Source: a bacterium (GTDB taxonomy: Bacteria > Actinomycetota > Acidimicrobiia > Acidimicrobiales > Bin134). Taken from it: a stretch of DNA of 64,000 nucleotides. The stretch lies in NCBI GenBank assembly GCA_026708015.1, contig JAPOVT010000056.1, forward strand, positions 1 through 64,000, read 5' to 3'. The position numbers and the translations under genes were made by a program. Positions 41,001 through 49,704 of this stretch are shown here, piece by piece (position 1 is the first letter of the stretch; the number at the start of each line of letters is the position of its first letter). Below the pieces are notes generated by a model, which saw only the letters and a program-made list of their open reading frames with translations, was not told where the DNA came from and did no database searches.

Positions 41001-41777
41001 ATGGCGCCCCGGGTAGGAGTCCAGATCAGGCCCAACCATGTGACCTGGGACGAGATGGCGGCCGCTTGGCGGCACGCTGACAAGGCTGGTGCCGACAGCA
41101 TCTGGACGTTCGACCACTTCTTTCCGATTGACGGCGACCTCGAGGGCACTGCCTTCGAGTGCTGGTCCACGTTGGCGGCCATGGCGTCAGTCACCAAGAG
41201 GGCCCAAATCGGCCCGCTGGTCACCGGCACCGGATTCCGCAATCCCGATCTGCTGGCCGACATGGCCCGAACGGTGGACCACGCCTCGGGAGGCCGATTG
41301 GTGCTCGGCCTGGGTTCAGGCTGGTTGGAGCGCGACTACCAGTCTTACGGGTATGCCATGTCCCGTGATGCCGATCGAATTCGAGAGATGGAGGTGGCTA
41401 TCCACCGAATCCGCCACCGGCTGGGACAGCTCAGGCCCGGCCCAGTGGGACCGCTTCCCATTCTGGTCGGCGGTCTGGGTCCGCGGATGACCCTGGATGT
41501 GTGCGCCCGGCTGGCCGATGCCTGGAACGGCTGGGGCACGCCCGATGAGATCGCCCACCTCAACCGGGTGCTGGACGGATGGTGCGAGCGGGCTGAGCGC
41601 GATCCATCTCAGATAGAGCGGACGGTGGCGGTGTTCGAAACCGCCAGCGATGCCACCTACGACGACTACACCGCCGCCGGGGCCGATCACCTGATCTTGG
41701 TGCGGTCGGGTCCCGACTATCAGATTGAAGAACTGGAGTCCCTTTTGGCCTGGCGGGACTCGCGGAGCGGGTCATGA
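41001..41777 (+). CDS. LLM-class flavin-dependent oxidoreductase
   Basis: A 258-residue luciferase-like monooxygenase-family protein. The N-terminal 'VGVQIRPNHVTWDEM', 'GADSIWTFDHFFP' and 'LVLGLGSGWLERDYQ' segments are typical of the actinobacterial F420- or FMN-dependent branch. It is somewhat short for the family (usually 280-330), with a compact C-terminus. It starts one base after the ATPase stop and overlaps the aminotransferase start. It could hydroxylate or reduce a pathway intermediate; cofactor and reaction cannot be decided from the sequence. Confidence 0.85.
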   Translation: MAPRVGVQIRPNHVTWDEMAAAWRHADKAGADSIWTFDHFFPIDGDLEGTAFECWSTLAAMASVTKRAQIGPLVTGTGFRNPDLLADMARTVDHASGGRLVLGLGSGWLERDYQSYGYAMSRDADRIREMEVAIHRIRHRLGQLRPGPVGPLPILVGGLGPRMTLDVCARLADAWNGWGTPDEIAHLNRVLDGWCERAERDPSQIERTVAVFETASDATYDDYTAAGADHLILVRSGPDYQIEELESLLAWRDSRSGS

Positions 41778-43015
41778 AGAGCGCGTCCGGCTCGTTGTGG
41801 ATGCCGTTCACCTCTGCTGGCGGCAGCACGCCACCGGTGGTGGTGGCTGGTGACGGGAACTACGTGGAGACCGATGACGGGGCTCGGCTGCTTGACGGCA
41901 CGGCCGGAGGAGTGGCCTGTGTGATCTTGGGACACGGCCGAACCGAGATCGCCGACGCAGTGAGCGACCAACTCCGCATCCTGGAGTATCACTGCCTGTT
42001 CGGCTACAGCCATCCCCGGGCTCAGGAACTGGCCGAGGCTGTTGCCGCCCGAACTCCTGGCGATCTGAACCACGTCTTTTTCACAAACTCCGGCTCCGAG
42101 GCGGTAGAGACCGCCCTCAAGATTGCCCGCGGGTACTGGCGCCGGGTCGGCCAGGCATCCAAAACCGGCTTTGTGTCGCTGCATCGGGGCTACCACGGCA
42201 TGAACCTTGGGGGGATTTCGGTGGGGGGCCTGACGGAGAACCGGTCGGGATTCGGACCTCTACTGGAAGGCTGCACTCAGGTACCGGCCCACGAGGTCGA
42301 TACACTGGAACGCGAACTGGTCCATCGCGATCCGAGCACTATCGCTGCGGTGATTATGGAGCCGGTGCAGGCCGCTGGAGGGGTATACCCGCCGCCTGAG
42401 GACTATTTGTCCGAGGTAAGGGCGATGTGCGACCGCCATGATGTGCTGCTCGTGCTGGATGAGGTGGTATGCGGATTCGGACGGCTGGGGCACTGGTTCG
42501 GCGGTCACCGCTATGGGGTGGTTCCCGACATCATGACGGTGGCCAAAGGGCTCACATCGGCCTACATACCGATGGGGGCGGCCATAGCCAGCAGCGGGAT
42601 TCACGAGGCATTCGTCGATCCCGAGGGCTCGATCGAGCTGATGCACGGTTACACCTACAGCGGGCATCCCGCGGCCTGTGTCGCCGGGCTGAAGGTGATC
42701 GAGATTCTGGAGCGAGAAGGCCTTGTCGACCACAGCCGCCAGACCGGGCGTCATCTCCAAGAGCGAGTCGGCAAGCTGGACTCCCTGCCAGTTGTGGCCG
42801 AAGTCCGAGGAGAGGGGATGCTGGCCGCAGTCGAGTTGGCCGGTGACAGCCCTGAGCCCCTCGTGGTCGAGGCCCAGCGTCGCGTCCAGTCTGCTGGAGT
42901 GCTGGTGCGGGCCCAAGCCGACCACCTGGGCATCTACCCGCCGTTCACGTTTACCGATTCAGAGGTGGATCGAGTAGTCGACACCATCGGAACGGTGCTG
43001 GAGGAGTTGTCGTGA
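41774..43015 (+). CDS. Class III PLP-dependent aminotransferase
   Basis: A 413-residue omega-aminotransferase. The PLP lysine is Lys258 in 'TVAKGLTSAY', the cofactor Asp is Asp229 in 'LVLDEVVCGFGR', and the phosphate-binding segment is 'TNSGSEAVETALK' at about 104-116. It looks like the beta-alanine/taurine:pyruvate group. Its presence implies an amino group in the substrate or intermediate, removed to pyruvate or a similar acceptor. Start and stop both overlap the neighbouring genes. Confidence 0.9.
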   Translation: MKSASGSLWMPFTSAGGSTPPVVVAGDGNYVETDDGARLLDGTAGGVACVILGHGRTEIADAVSDQLRILEYHCLFGYSHPRAQELAEAVAARTPGDLNHVFFTNSGSEAVETALKIARGYWRRVGQASKTGFVSLHRGYHGMNLGGISVGGLTENRSGFGPLLEGCTQVPAHEVDTLERELVHRDPSTIAAVIMEPVQAAGGVYPPPEDYLSEVRAMCDRHDVLLVLDEVVCGFGRLGHWFGGHRYGVVPDIMTVAKGLTSAYIPMGAAIASSGIHEAFVDPEGSIELMHGYTYSGHPAACVAGLKVIEILEREGLVDHSRQTGRHLQERVGKLDSLPVVAEVRGEGMLAAVELAGDSPEPLVVEAQRRVQSAGVLVRAQADHLGIYPPFTFTDSEVDRVVDTIGTVLEELS

Positions 43016-43548
43016 CCTACGACCGAGTTGACTCGATATTGGAGCAGTGGGCCAGCGAGCGTCCTGATCTGGACGCATCACCCATTGGCATCTTCGGGCG
43101 AATCTCTCGGATCGACCGATTGTTCGAGCAGTCAATGGCCGAGTTCCTCCGCCCCCACGGCCTTACGCTCGGCCTATTCGACGTCCTGGCAGCATTGCGG
43201 AGAAACGGGGAGCCGTTTCAGGCCAAGCCAAGCGAGCTGGCCGCCATGACCATGCTGACTTCGGGGGGAATGACCGGGCGCGTAGACCAGCTTGAGAAGC
43301 TGAATCTGATCCGCCGGGTGCCCGATCCCGACGACCGCCGGGTGATGATGGCCCAGCTCAGTCCGGAGGGCAAGGACCTCATAGACCGGCTCATGGGCGA
43401 GCACCTAGAACGCGAGCGGGACCGATTGGAGTGGTTGCAGGACGGAGAATCGGTGGAGTTCGCCGGATACTTGCGCCTGCTGGAGGCATCCCTGCGGTCC
43501 CTCCATGGACAAGCGCGGGGGAAGGTTTCAGCGACTAGGAAGCCGTGA
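43012..43548 (+). CDS. MarR-family transcriptional regulator, last gene of catabolic operon
   Basis: A 178-residue MarR-type winged-helix protein. The recognition region is 'MLTSGGMTGRVDQLEKLNLI' and the wing is 'PDPDDRRVMMAQLSPEG'. GTG start at 43012 overlaps the aminotransferase stop. As the last gene of the operon it is probably its local repressor, responding to the substrate or an intermediate. Its 3' end overlaps the convergent hypothetical gene by 14 bases. Confidence 0.9.
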   Translation: MTYDRVDSILEQWASERPDLDASPIGIFGRISRIDRLFEQSMAEFLRPHGLTLGLFDVLAALRRNGEPFQAKPSELAAMTMLTSGGMTGRVDQLEKLNLIRRVPDPDDRRVMMAQLSPEGKDLIDRLMGEHLERERDRLEWLQDGESVEFAGYLRLLEASLRSLHGQARGKVSATRKP

Positions 43549-43954
43549 AGCACCAAGAGATGGTGTCGGCATCGGCGGGACCGACCTCTTGGCGCCAATA
43601 GGTCGCCAGTACGCAGTTTTGTTCGGCGCGCAGGCTCTCGATCGCCTTGCCTTGATCGGGGCGAAATGTGAAGCGGTTGAGGTTGGGGAGATGTCGAATC
43701 TGACCAGGCGGTATCTCCACTCCGTTGATGGTCAGGCGGGCGTCGTAGCCGGCAGCCAAGTCGATGCCCACAGTTTCCTGGGAGAGGACTTCAGCGTTGC
43801 GGGGAGGGATGAGCTCGTCCACCGCGGCGTTGCCGGTGACGGCCACGTCGTTGTCGTCGGTGTCGGCCAGGAACAATGCCAAGAGAATGGCCGCGGCTCC
43901 CATCAGGGCCGCAATGCCCAACAGCACCCGGCGCAGAACGATGGATTCCAGCAC
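43535..43954 (-). CDS. Hypothetical membrane-anchored protein
   Basis: A 139-residue protein with one N-terminal hydrophobic helix (about 9-31) and an exported-looking domain containing 'VGIDLAAGYDARLTINGVEI' and a final 'DADTISWCFTAS'. Two cysteines (in 'EQNCVLATYW' and 'SWCF') could pair. I do not recognise the family. It is convergent with the MarR gene and divergent from the PASTA kinase gene, and may be a small cell-envelope protein. Confidence 0.7.
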   Translation of the reverse strand: MLESIVLRRVLLGIAALMGAAAILLALFLADTDDNDVAVTGNAAVDELIPPRNAEVLSQETVGIDLAAGYDARLTINGVEIPPGQIRHLPNLNRFTFRPDQGKAIESLRAEQNCVLATYWRQEVGPADADTISWCFTAS

Positions 43955-44097
43955 GCTTCAAGTGTGCCCGCTGACAGGGTACGGAGACACCCTGGGTGGC
44001 GCGGAACTTGTTGATTCGCCAGGTACCCTCAGAGTGTGACCCAAGTAAGCGGGGCGCCCGGTGACCCTCAGTCAACTACACCGCCTCGGTGGTCAGC
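43955..44097. other. Divergent promoter region between membrane protein and kinase genes
   Basis: About 140 bases without a gene separate two divergently transcribed genes, so promoters for both should lie here. No -35/-10 pair with good spacing and no tRNA-like fold stands out by eye. Confidence 0.35.
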
Positions 44098-45996
44098 ATG
44101 ACCCAAGGCAGCGGGGAGATCGGCCGAGTTCTGGGCGGGCGCTACCGGCTTGTGACCCGCATCGGCGCCGGTCGATTCACCCATGTCTACTTGGCCTACG
44201 ACTTGTCTCAGTCGCGTCGGGTGGCGGTCAAGCTGCTGGCCGAGGAGGTGTTGCCCGAGGGGTGGAACAGAGACGGGGTTTTCACCAGACGCTACCTGGA
44301 GGCTGCCGAGGAGGCTGCCGCGGTGGTTCACCCGCATCTGGCCGCCGTGTACGACTGGGGAGACTCCGAGGTCGGCCCCTATGTGGTGAACGAGTATCTG
44401 GTAGGCGGGAGCCTTCGGGGAATGCTCGATTCTGGGCACTTGCTGTCGCCTTCGCAGACGCTGATGGTTGGATTGGAGGCAGCCCGCGGGCTCGAGCACA
44501 TTCATCGCCTTGATCTCGTCCATCAAGATGTCCGGCCCTCCAACATCCTGTTCGACGGCCGCGGCCGATCTCGTCTGGCTGATCTGGGCACGTCATCGGT
44601 ATTGAACTCGTTCGAGTCGGGGGGGGCGCTCATGTCGAGGTCGGTCTTCTCGGAGATCGACGCGGTGCGCTATTCCTCCCCGGAGCAGGCGCAGAGGCTG
44701 GCTCCCGACCACAAGAGCGACGTGTATTCCTTGGTTCTGGTGCTCACCGAGGCGTTGTCGGGCCGAGTGCCATTCGAATCCGACGATCCCGAATACACGC
44801 AGATGGCCAAGATGAGCCGCCAGCTCGACCTGGCCGGTCAATTCGACCGGTTGGGACGGGTGTTGGAGATGGCGGGACGGCCGGAAAGGGACGATCGTCC
44901 CAGTGCCCGCGATCTGGGACTCGCGCTGCTGGCCTCGGCAGGAACGCTGCCCCGGCCGGTTCCGCTTCCGCTGCCCAAAGAAGGGCCGGAGATCCCCGAT
45001 ACCGCGGAGACCGCCGCGGTAGGGGCACCGTCGAATCGTTCAGATGCGGCAAGCGCACCGCCCGATGCCAGAGGCCCGGGGTTCAGACGCCTGCTGGCAG
45101 CGCTGGTGGCCATGGTGTTGCTGGGAGCAGCCGGATTTGGGGCATTTGCCCTCTGGGAGAGGCAATTCGGCACAGAAACCCAGCCGGTGCCGGATCTGTC
45201 TGGCGCTGACGAAGCTGAAATGCTCCGCATTGAGAGCGAATTCGGCTGGGTTCTCAATCGCCTCGACCAAAGACAAAACGGCACGGTGGCGGGCCAGGTA
45301 CTCCGACAAGCGCCTCAGCCGGGTACCGGATTGGAGGAGGGGAAGACTGTCACGGTGTGGGTGTCATTGGGTCCTGAGCTGGTAGCAATTCCCAGCAACC
45401 TGGCCGGTCTCGCGGCGGAGGATGCTGAGACTTCGCTGGGTGCGGTGGGTCTTTCGGTGGGGGATATCACCCAGCGGCCCGACGAATCGGTGATCGCTGG
45501 GGTGGTCATCGAGGTGGACGAGCTCTTCACCGAGGTAGAGCCGGGCTCCAGCGTGGATTTGGTGGTTTCGCTTGGGCCTTTGCCTCGCGTGGTGCCCGAC
45601 ATCGAAGCCGGATCTTCGTTGGCCGTAGCCAGGGAAAGGCTGGAACAAGTCCGTCTGGGAGTGTTGGAGTGGCGGGTGTCAGACAATGAGGTGCAGGTCG
45701 ACCACGTGGTGAGATTGGAGCCCCCGCCGGGAACCGAGGTGGCCGCCGACTCGATAATCACTGTGGTGGTCTCCACTGGGCCTGAGCAGGTACGAGTGCC
45801 CGATGTGGCCACCCTCGGAGTTGGCGATGCCCTAGGCGTTCTGGAAGAAGCGGGATTGTGTCTTGGCGAGGTCGAGGGTCCGCTGGAATCCGAGATTCTG
45901 GCATCCAACCCTCCCGCCGACACCGTGGTTGACTTCGGCACGTGCGTGGACCTGTTCACCCGCCCCGACGAAGAAGAGGGTGACAGTTCCGGATAA
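44098..45996 (+). CDS. Transmembrane Ser/Thr protein kinase with four PASTA domains
   Basis: A 632-residue PknB-type kinase. Kinase domain residues about 14-280: Gly-loop 'IGAGRFTHVY', ATP Lys45, catalytic loop 'HQDVRPSN' with Asp144 and Asn149, and 'DLG' (162-164) in place of DFG. The usual HRD Arg is Gln143, so it is a non-RD kinase. One transmembrane helix lies at about 331-353, followed by four PASTA domains (363-632) that in relatives bind peptidoglycan fragments outside the cell. ATG at 44098 is chosen; a GTG three codons earlier is possible, and neither has a clear ribosome site. It probably senses cell-wall state. No cell-division cluster is adjacent. Confidence 0.9.
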   Translation: MTQGSGEIGRVLGGRYRLVTRIGAGRFTHVYLAYDLSQSRRVAVKLLAEEVLPEGWNRDGVFTRRYLEAAEEAAAVVHPHLAAVYDWGDSEVGPYVVNEYLVGGSLRGMLDSGHLLSPSQTLMVGLEAARGLEHIHRLDLVHQDVRPSNILFDGRGRSRLADLGTSSVLNSFESGGALMSRSVFSEIDAVRYSSPEQAQRLAPDHKSDVYSLVLVLTEALSGRVPFESDDPEYTQMAKMSRQLDLAGQFDRLGRVLEMAGRPERDDRPSARDLGLALLASAGTLPRPVPLPLPKEGPEIPDTAETAAVGAPSNRSDAASAPPDARGPGFRRLLAALVAMVLLGAAGFGAFALWERQFGTETQPVPDLSGADEAEMLRIESEFGWVLNRLDQRQNGTVAGQVLRQAPQPGTGLEEGKTVTVWVSLGPELVAIPSNLAGLAAEDAETSLGAVGLSVGDITQRPDESVIAGVVIEVDELFTEVEPGSSVDLVVSLGPLPRVVPDIEAGSSLAVARERLEQVRLGVLEWRVSDNEVQVDHVVRLEPPPGTEVAADSIITVVVSTGPEQVRVPDVATLGVGDALGVLEEAGLCLGEVEGPLESEILASNPPADTVVDFGTCVDLFTRPDEEEGDSSG

Positions 45997-46005
45997 GGCT
46001 TACCA

Positions 46006-46434
46006 CTATTCCAGGTCGGTGATTGCCTGAAGGCGGGCTTGAGCATGTCGGGCGAAGGCGATTTGCTCTTCGCTCGTTCCCTCGCCGAAGAGTATGAGGA
46101 CGAGGGCCAAGTCGCCGTCTACCCGAAGGGCGCCGGTGAGAAAGCCGTGGGCAACGGCATCGGGATCGTCGGTCACGAACGCGGCCAGAGCCGCGGAATA
46201 GTCCAGTACGACGGTGGCATCAGGGTCTTCCAGATTGCCGGGAACGGGCAGCGGTCCCCCCGCTTCGGTGTCGATGTAGGCCTGGAACCGGCCGTCGCCG
46301 AAGGGGGTTCCGGTGACCATCAGGTTGACTTTGGCATTCTGCCGTGCCGCTGGCGCCTTTGGGGCAAGCTCATCCCGCAGCGCCATTGCTGCCTCGATCC
46401 ATTCGGGGCTGAGAAACCGGTGCGACCCCATCAT
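46006..46434 (-). CDS. SCP2 sterol-carrier-domain protein
   Basis: A 142-residue protein, essentially one SCP2-like domain. 'VNLMVTGTPFGDGRFQAYID' at about 42-61, then 'DATVVLDYSAALAAFV' and 'FLTGALRVDGDLALVLIL'. Such domains bind lipids or acyl-CoA. The start ATG ATG at 46434/46431 fits the domain; the longer frame upstream is antisense to gatC. It is convergent with the kinase gene and divergent from gatC. Confidence 0.82.
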   Translation of the reverse strand: MMGSHRFLSPEWIEAAMALRDELAPKAPAARQNAKVNLMVTGTPFGDGRFQAYIDTEAGGPLPVPGNLEDPDATVVLDYSAALAAFVTDDPDAVAHGFLTGALRVDGDLALVLILFGEGTSEEQIAFARHAQARLQAITDLE

Positions 46435-46495
46435 GGCAACGTAGACCGCCGAAAGACTCCGGCGCGGGAATGGGGCGGTACGATGTCGATTCGGT

Positions 46496-46801
46496 ATGGG
46501 GCAGCAACGCATAACTCGGGCCGAGTGCGCCCATGTGGCCGCGTTGGCCCGCCTGGAGCTGACCGATGAGGAGCTGGACCGCTTCACCGGCCAGCTCGAC
46601 GAGCTGCTGGACCATGTGGCCGAGGTGGAGGCGCTGGACTTGGAGGAGCTCCCTCCTACGATGCATGCCCTGCCCATTGCCAACCTGCTTCGTCCGGACA
46701 CGCCTGGCGAGGTGCTCGACCGCGACGAGGTTCTATCTCAGGCACCGGTGGCTGAAAACGGGCAGTTCCGAGTTCCTCCAATACTGGGGGAGGCACCGTG
46801 A
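46496..46801 (+). CDS. gatC: Aspartyl/glutamyl-tRNA amidotransferase subunit C
   Basis: A 101-residue GatC of normal length: 'CAHVAALARLELTDEELDRF' at the N-terminus, 'LRPDTPGEVLDRDEVL' and the C-terminal 'FRVPPILGEA'. GatC stabilises the GatA-GatB complex that converts misacylated Glu-tRNA(Gln) and Asp-tRNA(Asn) to the cognate forms. First gene of gatCAB; its stop overlaps the gatA start. No strong ribosome site is seen, so it may be translated from a short leader. Confidence 0.95.
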   Translation: MGQQRITRAECAHVAALARLELTDEELDRFTGQLDELLDHVAEVEALDLEELPPTMHALPIANLLRPDTPGEVLDRDEVLSQAPVAENGQFRVPPILGEAP

Positions 46802-48213
46802 GCGCAGTGGAAATTGCCGCGGCAGTGCGGTCGGGACGCCAATCAGCCCGCTCGGCGGTCGAAGAGTGCTTGAGTGTGATCGAAGAAGGCGATGCTGAGG
46901 TCCATGCCTTCAACCTGGTGACCGCGTCGCGGGCTTGGGCTCGGGCTGACGAGATTGATGCCCAAGTGGCGGAGGGACAAGACCCTGGTCCGCTGGCCGG
47001 GGTTCCCGTCGCCCTCAAAGACAACCTGTGTACTCGGGAGGTGCCCACCACGTGCTCTTCTCGCATCTTGGAGGGTTGGGAGCCCCCGTATGACGCCACG
47101 GTGGTGGAGAAGCTCCACAATGCTGGGGCCATAGTGGTGGGCAAGACCAACATGGATGAATTCGCCATGGGCAGTTCGACGGAGAATTCGGCGTTCGGTC
47201 CCACCCGGAATCCGTGCAACCCCAGCCGCGTGCCGGGTGGGTCGTCGGGGGGGAGCGCGGCCGCCGTGGCCGCCGGGTTCGCCCCCATTGCGCTGGGCAG
47301 CGACACCGGAGGATCGATTCGCCAGCCCGCGGCGTTGTGCGGGGTTGTCGGAGTGAAGCCCACTTACGGGTTGGTGTCCCGCTACGGGTTGGTGGCCTTC
47401 GCCTCCTCTTTGGACCAGATTGGCCCGTTCACCACCACGGTGGCCGACTCGGCCGCGGTACTGGATGTCATAAGCGGGCCTGACCACCGCGACTCCACCA
47501 GCATCCGGGAATCCCAGCCTCCGGTGACCGATACGCTGACCGACGGAGTGGATGGGCTCCGGGTGGGAGTGCTGGCCGAGTTGAGCGGCGACGGCATAGC
47601 CCCCGATGTGTCGGCTCGCTTGCGGGCCGCGGTTGGCGCCCTGGAATCGGCTGGGGCCCGAGTAGCCGAGGCCAGCGTCCCTGCGGCGGTGTTCGGACTG
47701 TCGGCCTACTACCTGATCGCCCCCGCTGAGGCGTCCAGCAATCTGGCCCGCTACGACGGGGTCCGCTACGGATTGCGGATGGACGCTTCCAGCACGCCTG
47801 ACATGAACACCGCCACCCGCTCGGCTGGCTTCGGCGATGAGGTCAAGCGCCGCATCATGATCGGAACCTACGCCCTGTCGGCCGGGTACTACGACGCCTA
47901 CTACGGCAAGGCGCAGAAGGTCCGCACACTGATCATCAACGACTTCGCCTCGGTTTGGGAGCAGTTCGACCTGTTGGTGAGCCCTACCTCGCCCACCACC
48001 GCGTTCTCGCTGGGCGAGCGCACCGCCGATCCCATGGCCATGTACATGAGCGACGTCTGCACCGTTCCGGTGAACCTCACCGGACAGACCGCCATGTCGG
48101 TGCCCTACGGCGTCGGCGACGACGGCCTGCCGGTGGGCGTGCAGGTCATGGCCCCCGCCTTGGGCGAATCGGTCATGTTCCGGGCCGCTGCGGTTCTGGA
48201 AGCGAGCCTGTGA
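46798..48213 (+). CDS. gatA: Aspartyl/glutamyl-tRNA amidotransferase subunit A
   Basis: A 471-residue amidase-signature protein. The Ser-cisSer-Lys triad is visible: Lys in 'VALKDNLC', cis-Ser in 'GGSSGGSAAAVA' and the nucleophilic Ser in 'GSDTGGSIRQPA'. It releases ammonia from glutamine for transfer by GatB. GTG start overlapping gatC; stop overlapping gatB. Full length and ordinary in sequence. Confidence 0.97.
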   Translation: MSAVEIAAAVRSGRQSARSAVEECLSVIEEGDAEVHAFNLVTASRAWARADEIDAQVAEGQDPGPLAGVPVALKDNLCTREVPTTCSSRILEGWEPPYDATVVEKLHNAGAIVVGKTNMDEFAMGSSTENSAFGPTRNPCNPSRVPGGSSGGSAAAVAAGFAPIALGSDTGGSIRQPAALCGVVGVKPTYGLVSRYGLVAFASSLDQIGPFTTTVADSAAVLDVISGPDHRDSTSIRESQPPVTDTLTDGVDGLRVGVLAELSGDGIAPDVSARLRAAVGALESAGARVAEASVPAAVFGLSAYYLIAPAEASSNLARYDGVRYGLRMDASSTPDMNTATRSAGFGDEVKRRIMIGTYALSAGYYDAYYGKAQKVRTLIINDFASVWEQFDLLVSPTSPTTAFSLGERTADPMAMYMSDVCTVPVNLTGQTAMSVPYGVGDDGLPVGVQVMAPALGESVMFRAAAVLEASL

Positions 48214-49664
48214 TGATCGCGGCCACCCTCGACGTACCTGGATTGGGCGCTCCAGCCGACACCGAGTGGGAGACGGTGGTGGGGTTGGAGGTCCATGCCG
48301 AGCTGGCCACCGAGACCAAGCTGTTCAGCGCCAGTCCCAATCGGTTCGGCGGCGAACCCAACACCCACATCGACCCGGTGTCGCTTGGATTGCCGGGTTC
48401 GCTCCCTGTCCTCAACGAAAAAGCGGTGGAGTTGGCCATCCGGGTGGGACTGGCCCTCAACTGCCGAGTCCAGCCATCGATTTTCGCCCGCAAGAACTAC
48501 TTCTATCCCGACATGCCCAAGGATTTTCAGATCAGCCAGTACGACCAGCCGATCAACGTCGACGGCTGGCTGGAGCTGCCCTCAGGCAAGCGGGTCGGAA
48601 TCGAGCGGGCCCATCTGGAGGAGGACACCGGCAAGACCGTCCACATCGGCGGGGGAGGGCGCATCCACGAGGCCGGTTACTCGCTGGTTGACTACAACCG
48701 GGCCGGGGTGCCGCTCATTGAGATCGTGGGCCACCCGGAGCTGCGGTCGGCTGAGGAAGCCCGCCAGTACGTGACGGAGTTGCGAGCCGTTCTGGTGGCG
48801 GTGGGGGCGTCGGACGGCAAGATGGAGGAGGGTTCGCTGCGGGTGGACTGCAATGTGTCGGTGAGGCCGGTGGGCAGCAACCGGCTGGGCACCCGGTGTG
48901 AGATCAAGAACGTGAACTCGTTGCGCTCGCTGGGCCGGGCCATCGAGTACGAGTCACGCCGTCAGATCGATCAGTTGACCAGCGGCCATCCGATAGAGCA
49001 GCAGACCCGTCATTGGAACGAGGACGACGGGCGCACCCACGCCCTGCGCTCCAAGGAGGAGGACTACGACTACCGCTACTTTCCCGAGCCCGATCTACTG
49101 CCGCTTGACCCCAGCGCCGAGTGGGTGGAGCAGATCCGCCAGGCGCTGCCCGTATTGCCCCGCGACCGCCGGCAGTCCCTGGCAGAGGCAGCCCCCACAG
49201 TCGAGGCCGATCACATCGCACTGGCCGTCGAGCGCTCGATGGATGAACTGGCGCTGGTCGCCATCAGCGGGGGAGGGCCATCCGAGCGGGTGATGACCCA
49301 TGTCATCCAAAACCTGGCCAACGGAGTTGGAATGCTTACCCCCGAATCCCTAGCCGGCTTGGTGGCCCTGGAGGAGGCGGGCGAGTTGACCGCAACCCAG
49401 GCCAAAAAGGTGCTGGCTGTGCTGGTGGAGAGAGGGGTATCGCCCCAAGAAGCGGCCCAGTCACTGGGGTTCGAGGCCATGGACTCCGGCGAGCTGGAGG
49501 CCCTGGTGGATGGGCTCATCAGCGAGCACCCCGACGAGTGGTCTCGCTTCTGCGATGGCGACAACAAGCTCACCGGATTCTTCGTCGGCCAAGTGATGAA
49601 GACCACCCAGGGACGGGCCGACGGAAAAGCTGTCACCCAGCTCCTCAACGCCCGCCGGGGCTAG
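48213..49664 (+). CDS. gatB: Aspartyl/glutamyl-tRNA amidotransferase subunit B
   Basis: A 483-residue GatB. 'GLEVHAELATETKLF' near the N-terminus, the kinase-like core 'ARKNYFYPDMPKDFQISQYD', and 'RTHALRSKEEDYDYRYFPEPD'. The C-terminal YqeY-like tRNA-binding region ends in 'FFVGQVMKTTQGRADG'. It activates the misacylated tRNA and transfers ammonia. ATG at 48213 overlaps the gatA stop by one base; the GTG three bases earlier is also possible. The presence of gatCAB suggests the genome relies on indirect Gln-tRNA and/or Asn-tRNA synthesis. Confidence 0.97.
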   Translation: MIAATLDVPGLGAPADTEWETVVGLEVHAELATETKLFSASPNRFGGEPNTHIDPVSLGLPGSLPVLNEKAVELAIRVGLALNCRVQPSIFARKNYFYPDMPKDFQISQYDQPINVDGWLELPSGKRVGIERAHLEEDTGKTVHIGGGGRIHEAGYSLVDYNRAGVPLIEIVGHPELRSAEEARQYVTELRAVLVAVGASDGKMEEGSLRVDCNVSVRPVGSNRLGTRCEIKNVNSLRSLGRAIEYESRRQIDQLTSGHPIEQQTRHWNEDDGRTHALRSKEEDYDYRYFPEPDLLPLDPSAEWVEQIRQALPVLPRDRRQSLAEAAPTVEADHIALAVERSMDELALVAISGGGPSERVMTHVIQNLANGVGMLTPESLAGLVALEEAGELTATQAKKVLAVLVERGVSPQEAAQSLGFEAMDSGELEALVDGLISEHPDEWSRFCDGDNKLTGFFVGQVMKTTQGRADGKAVTQLLNARRG

Positions 49665-49704
49665 GCGGCTGCGATTAGGACGATTGGGTAGGGTGCGGGG
49701 CGAT

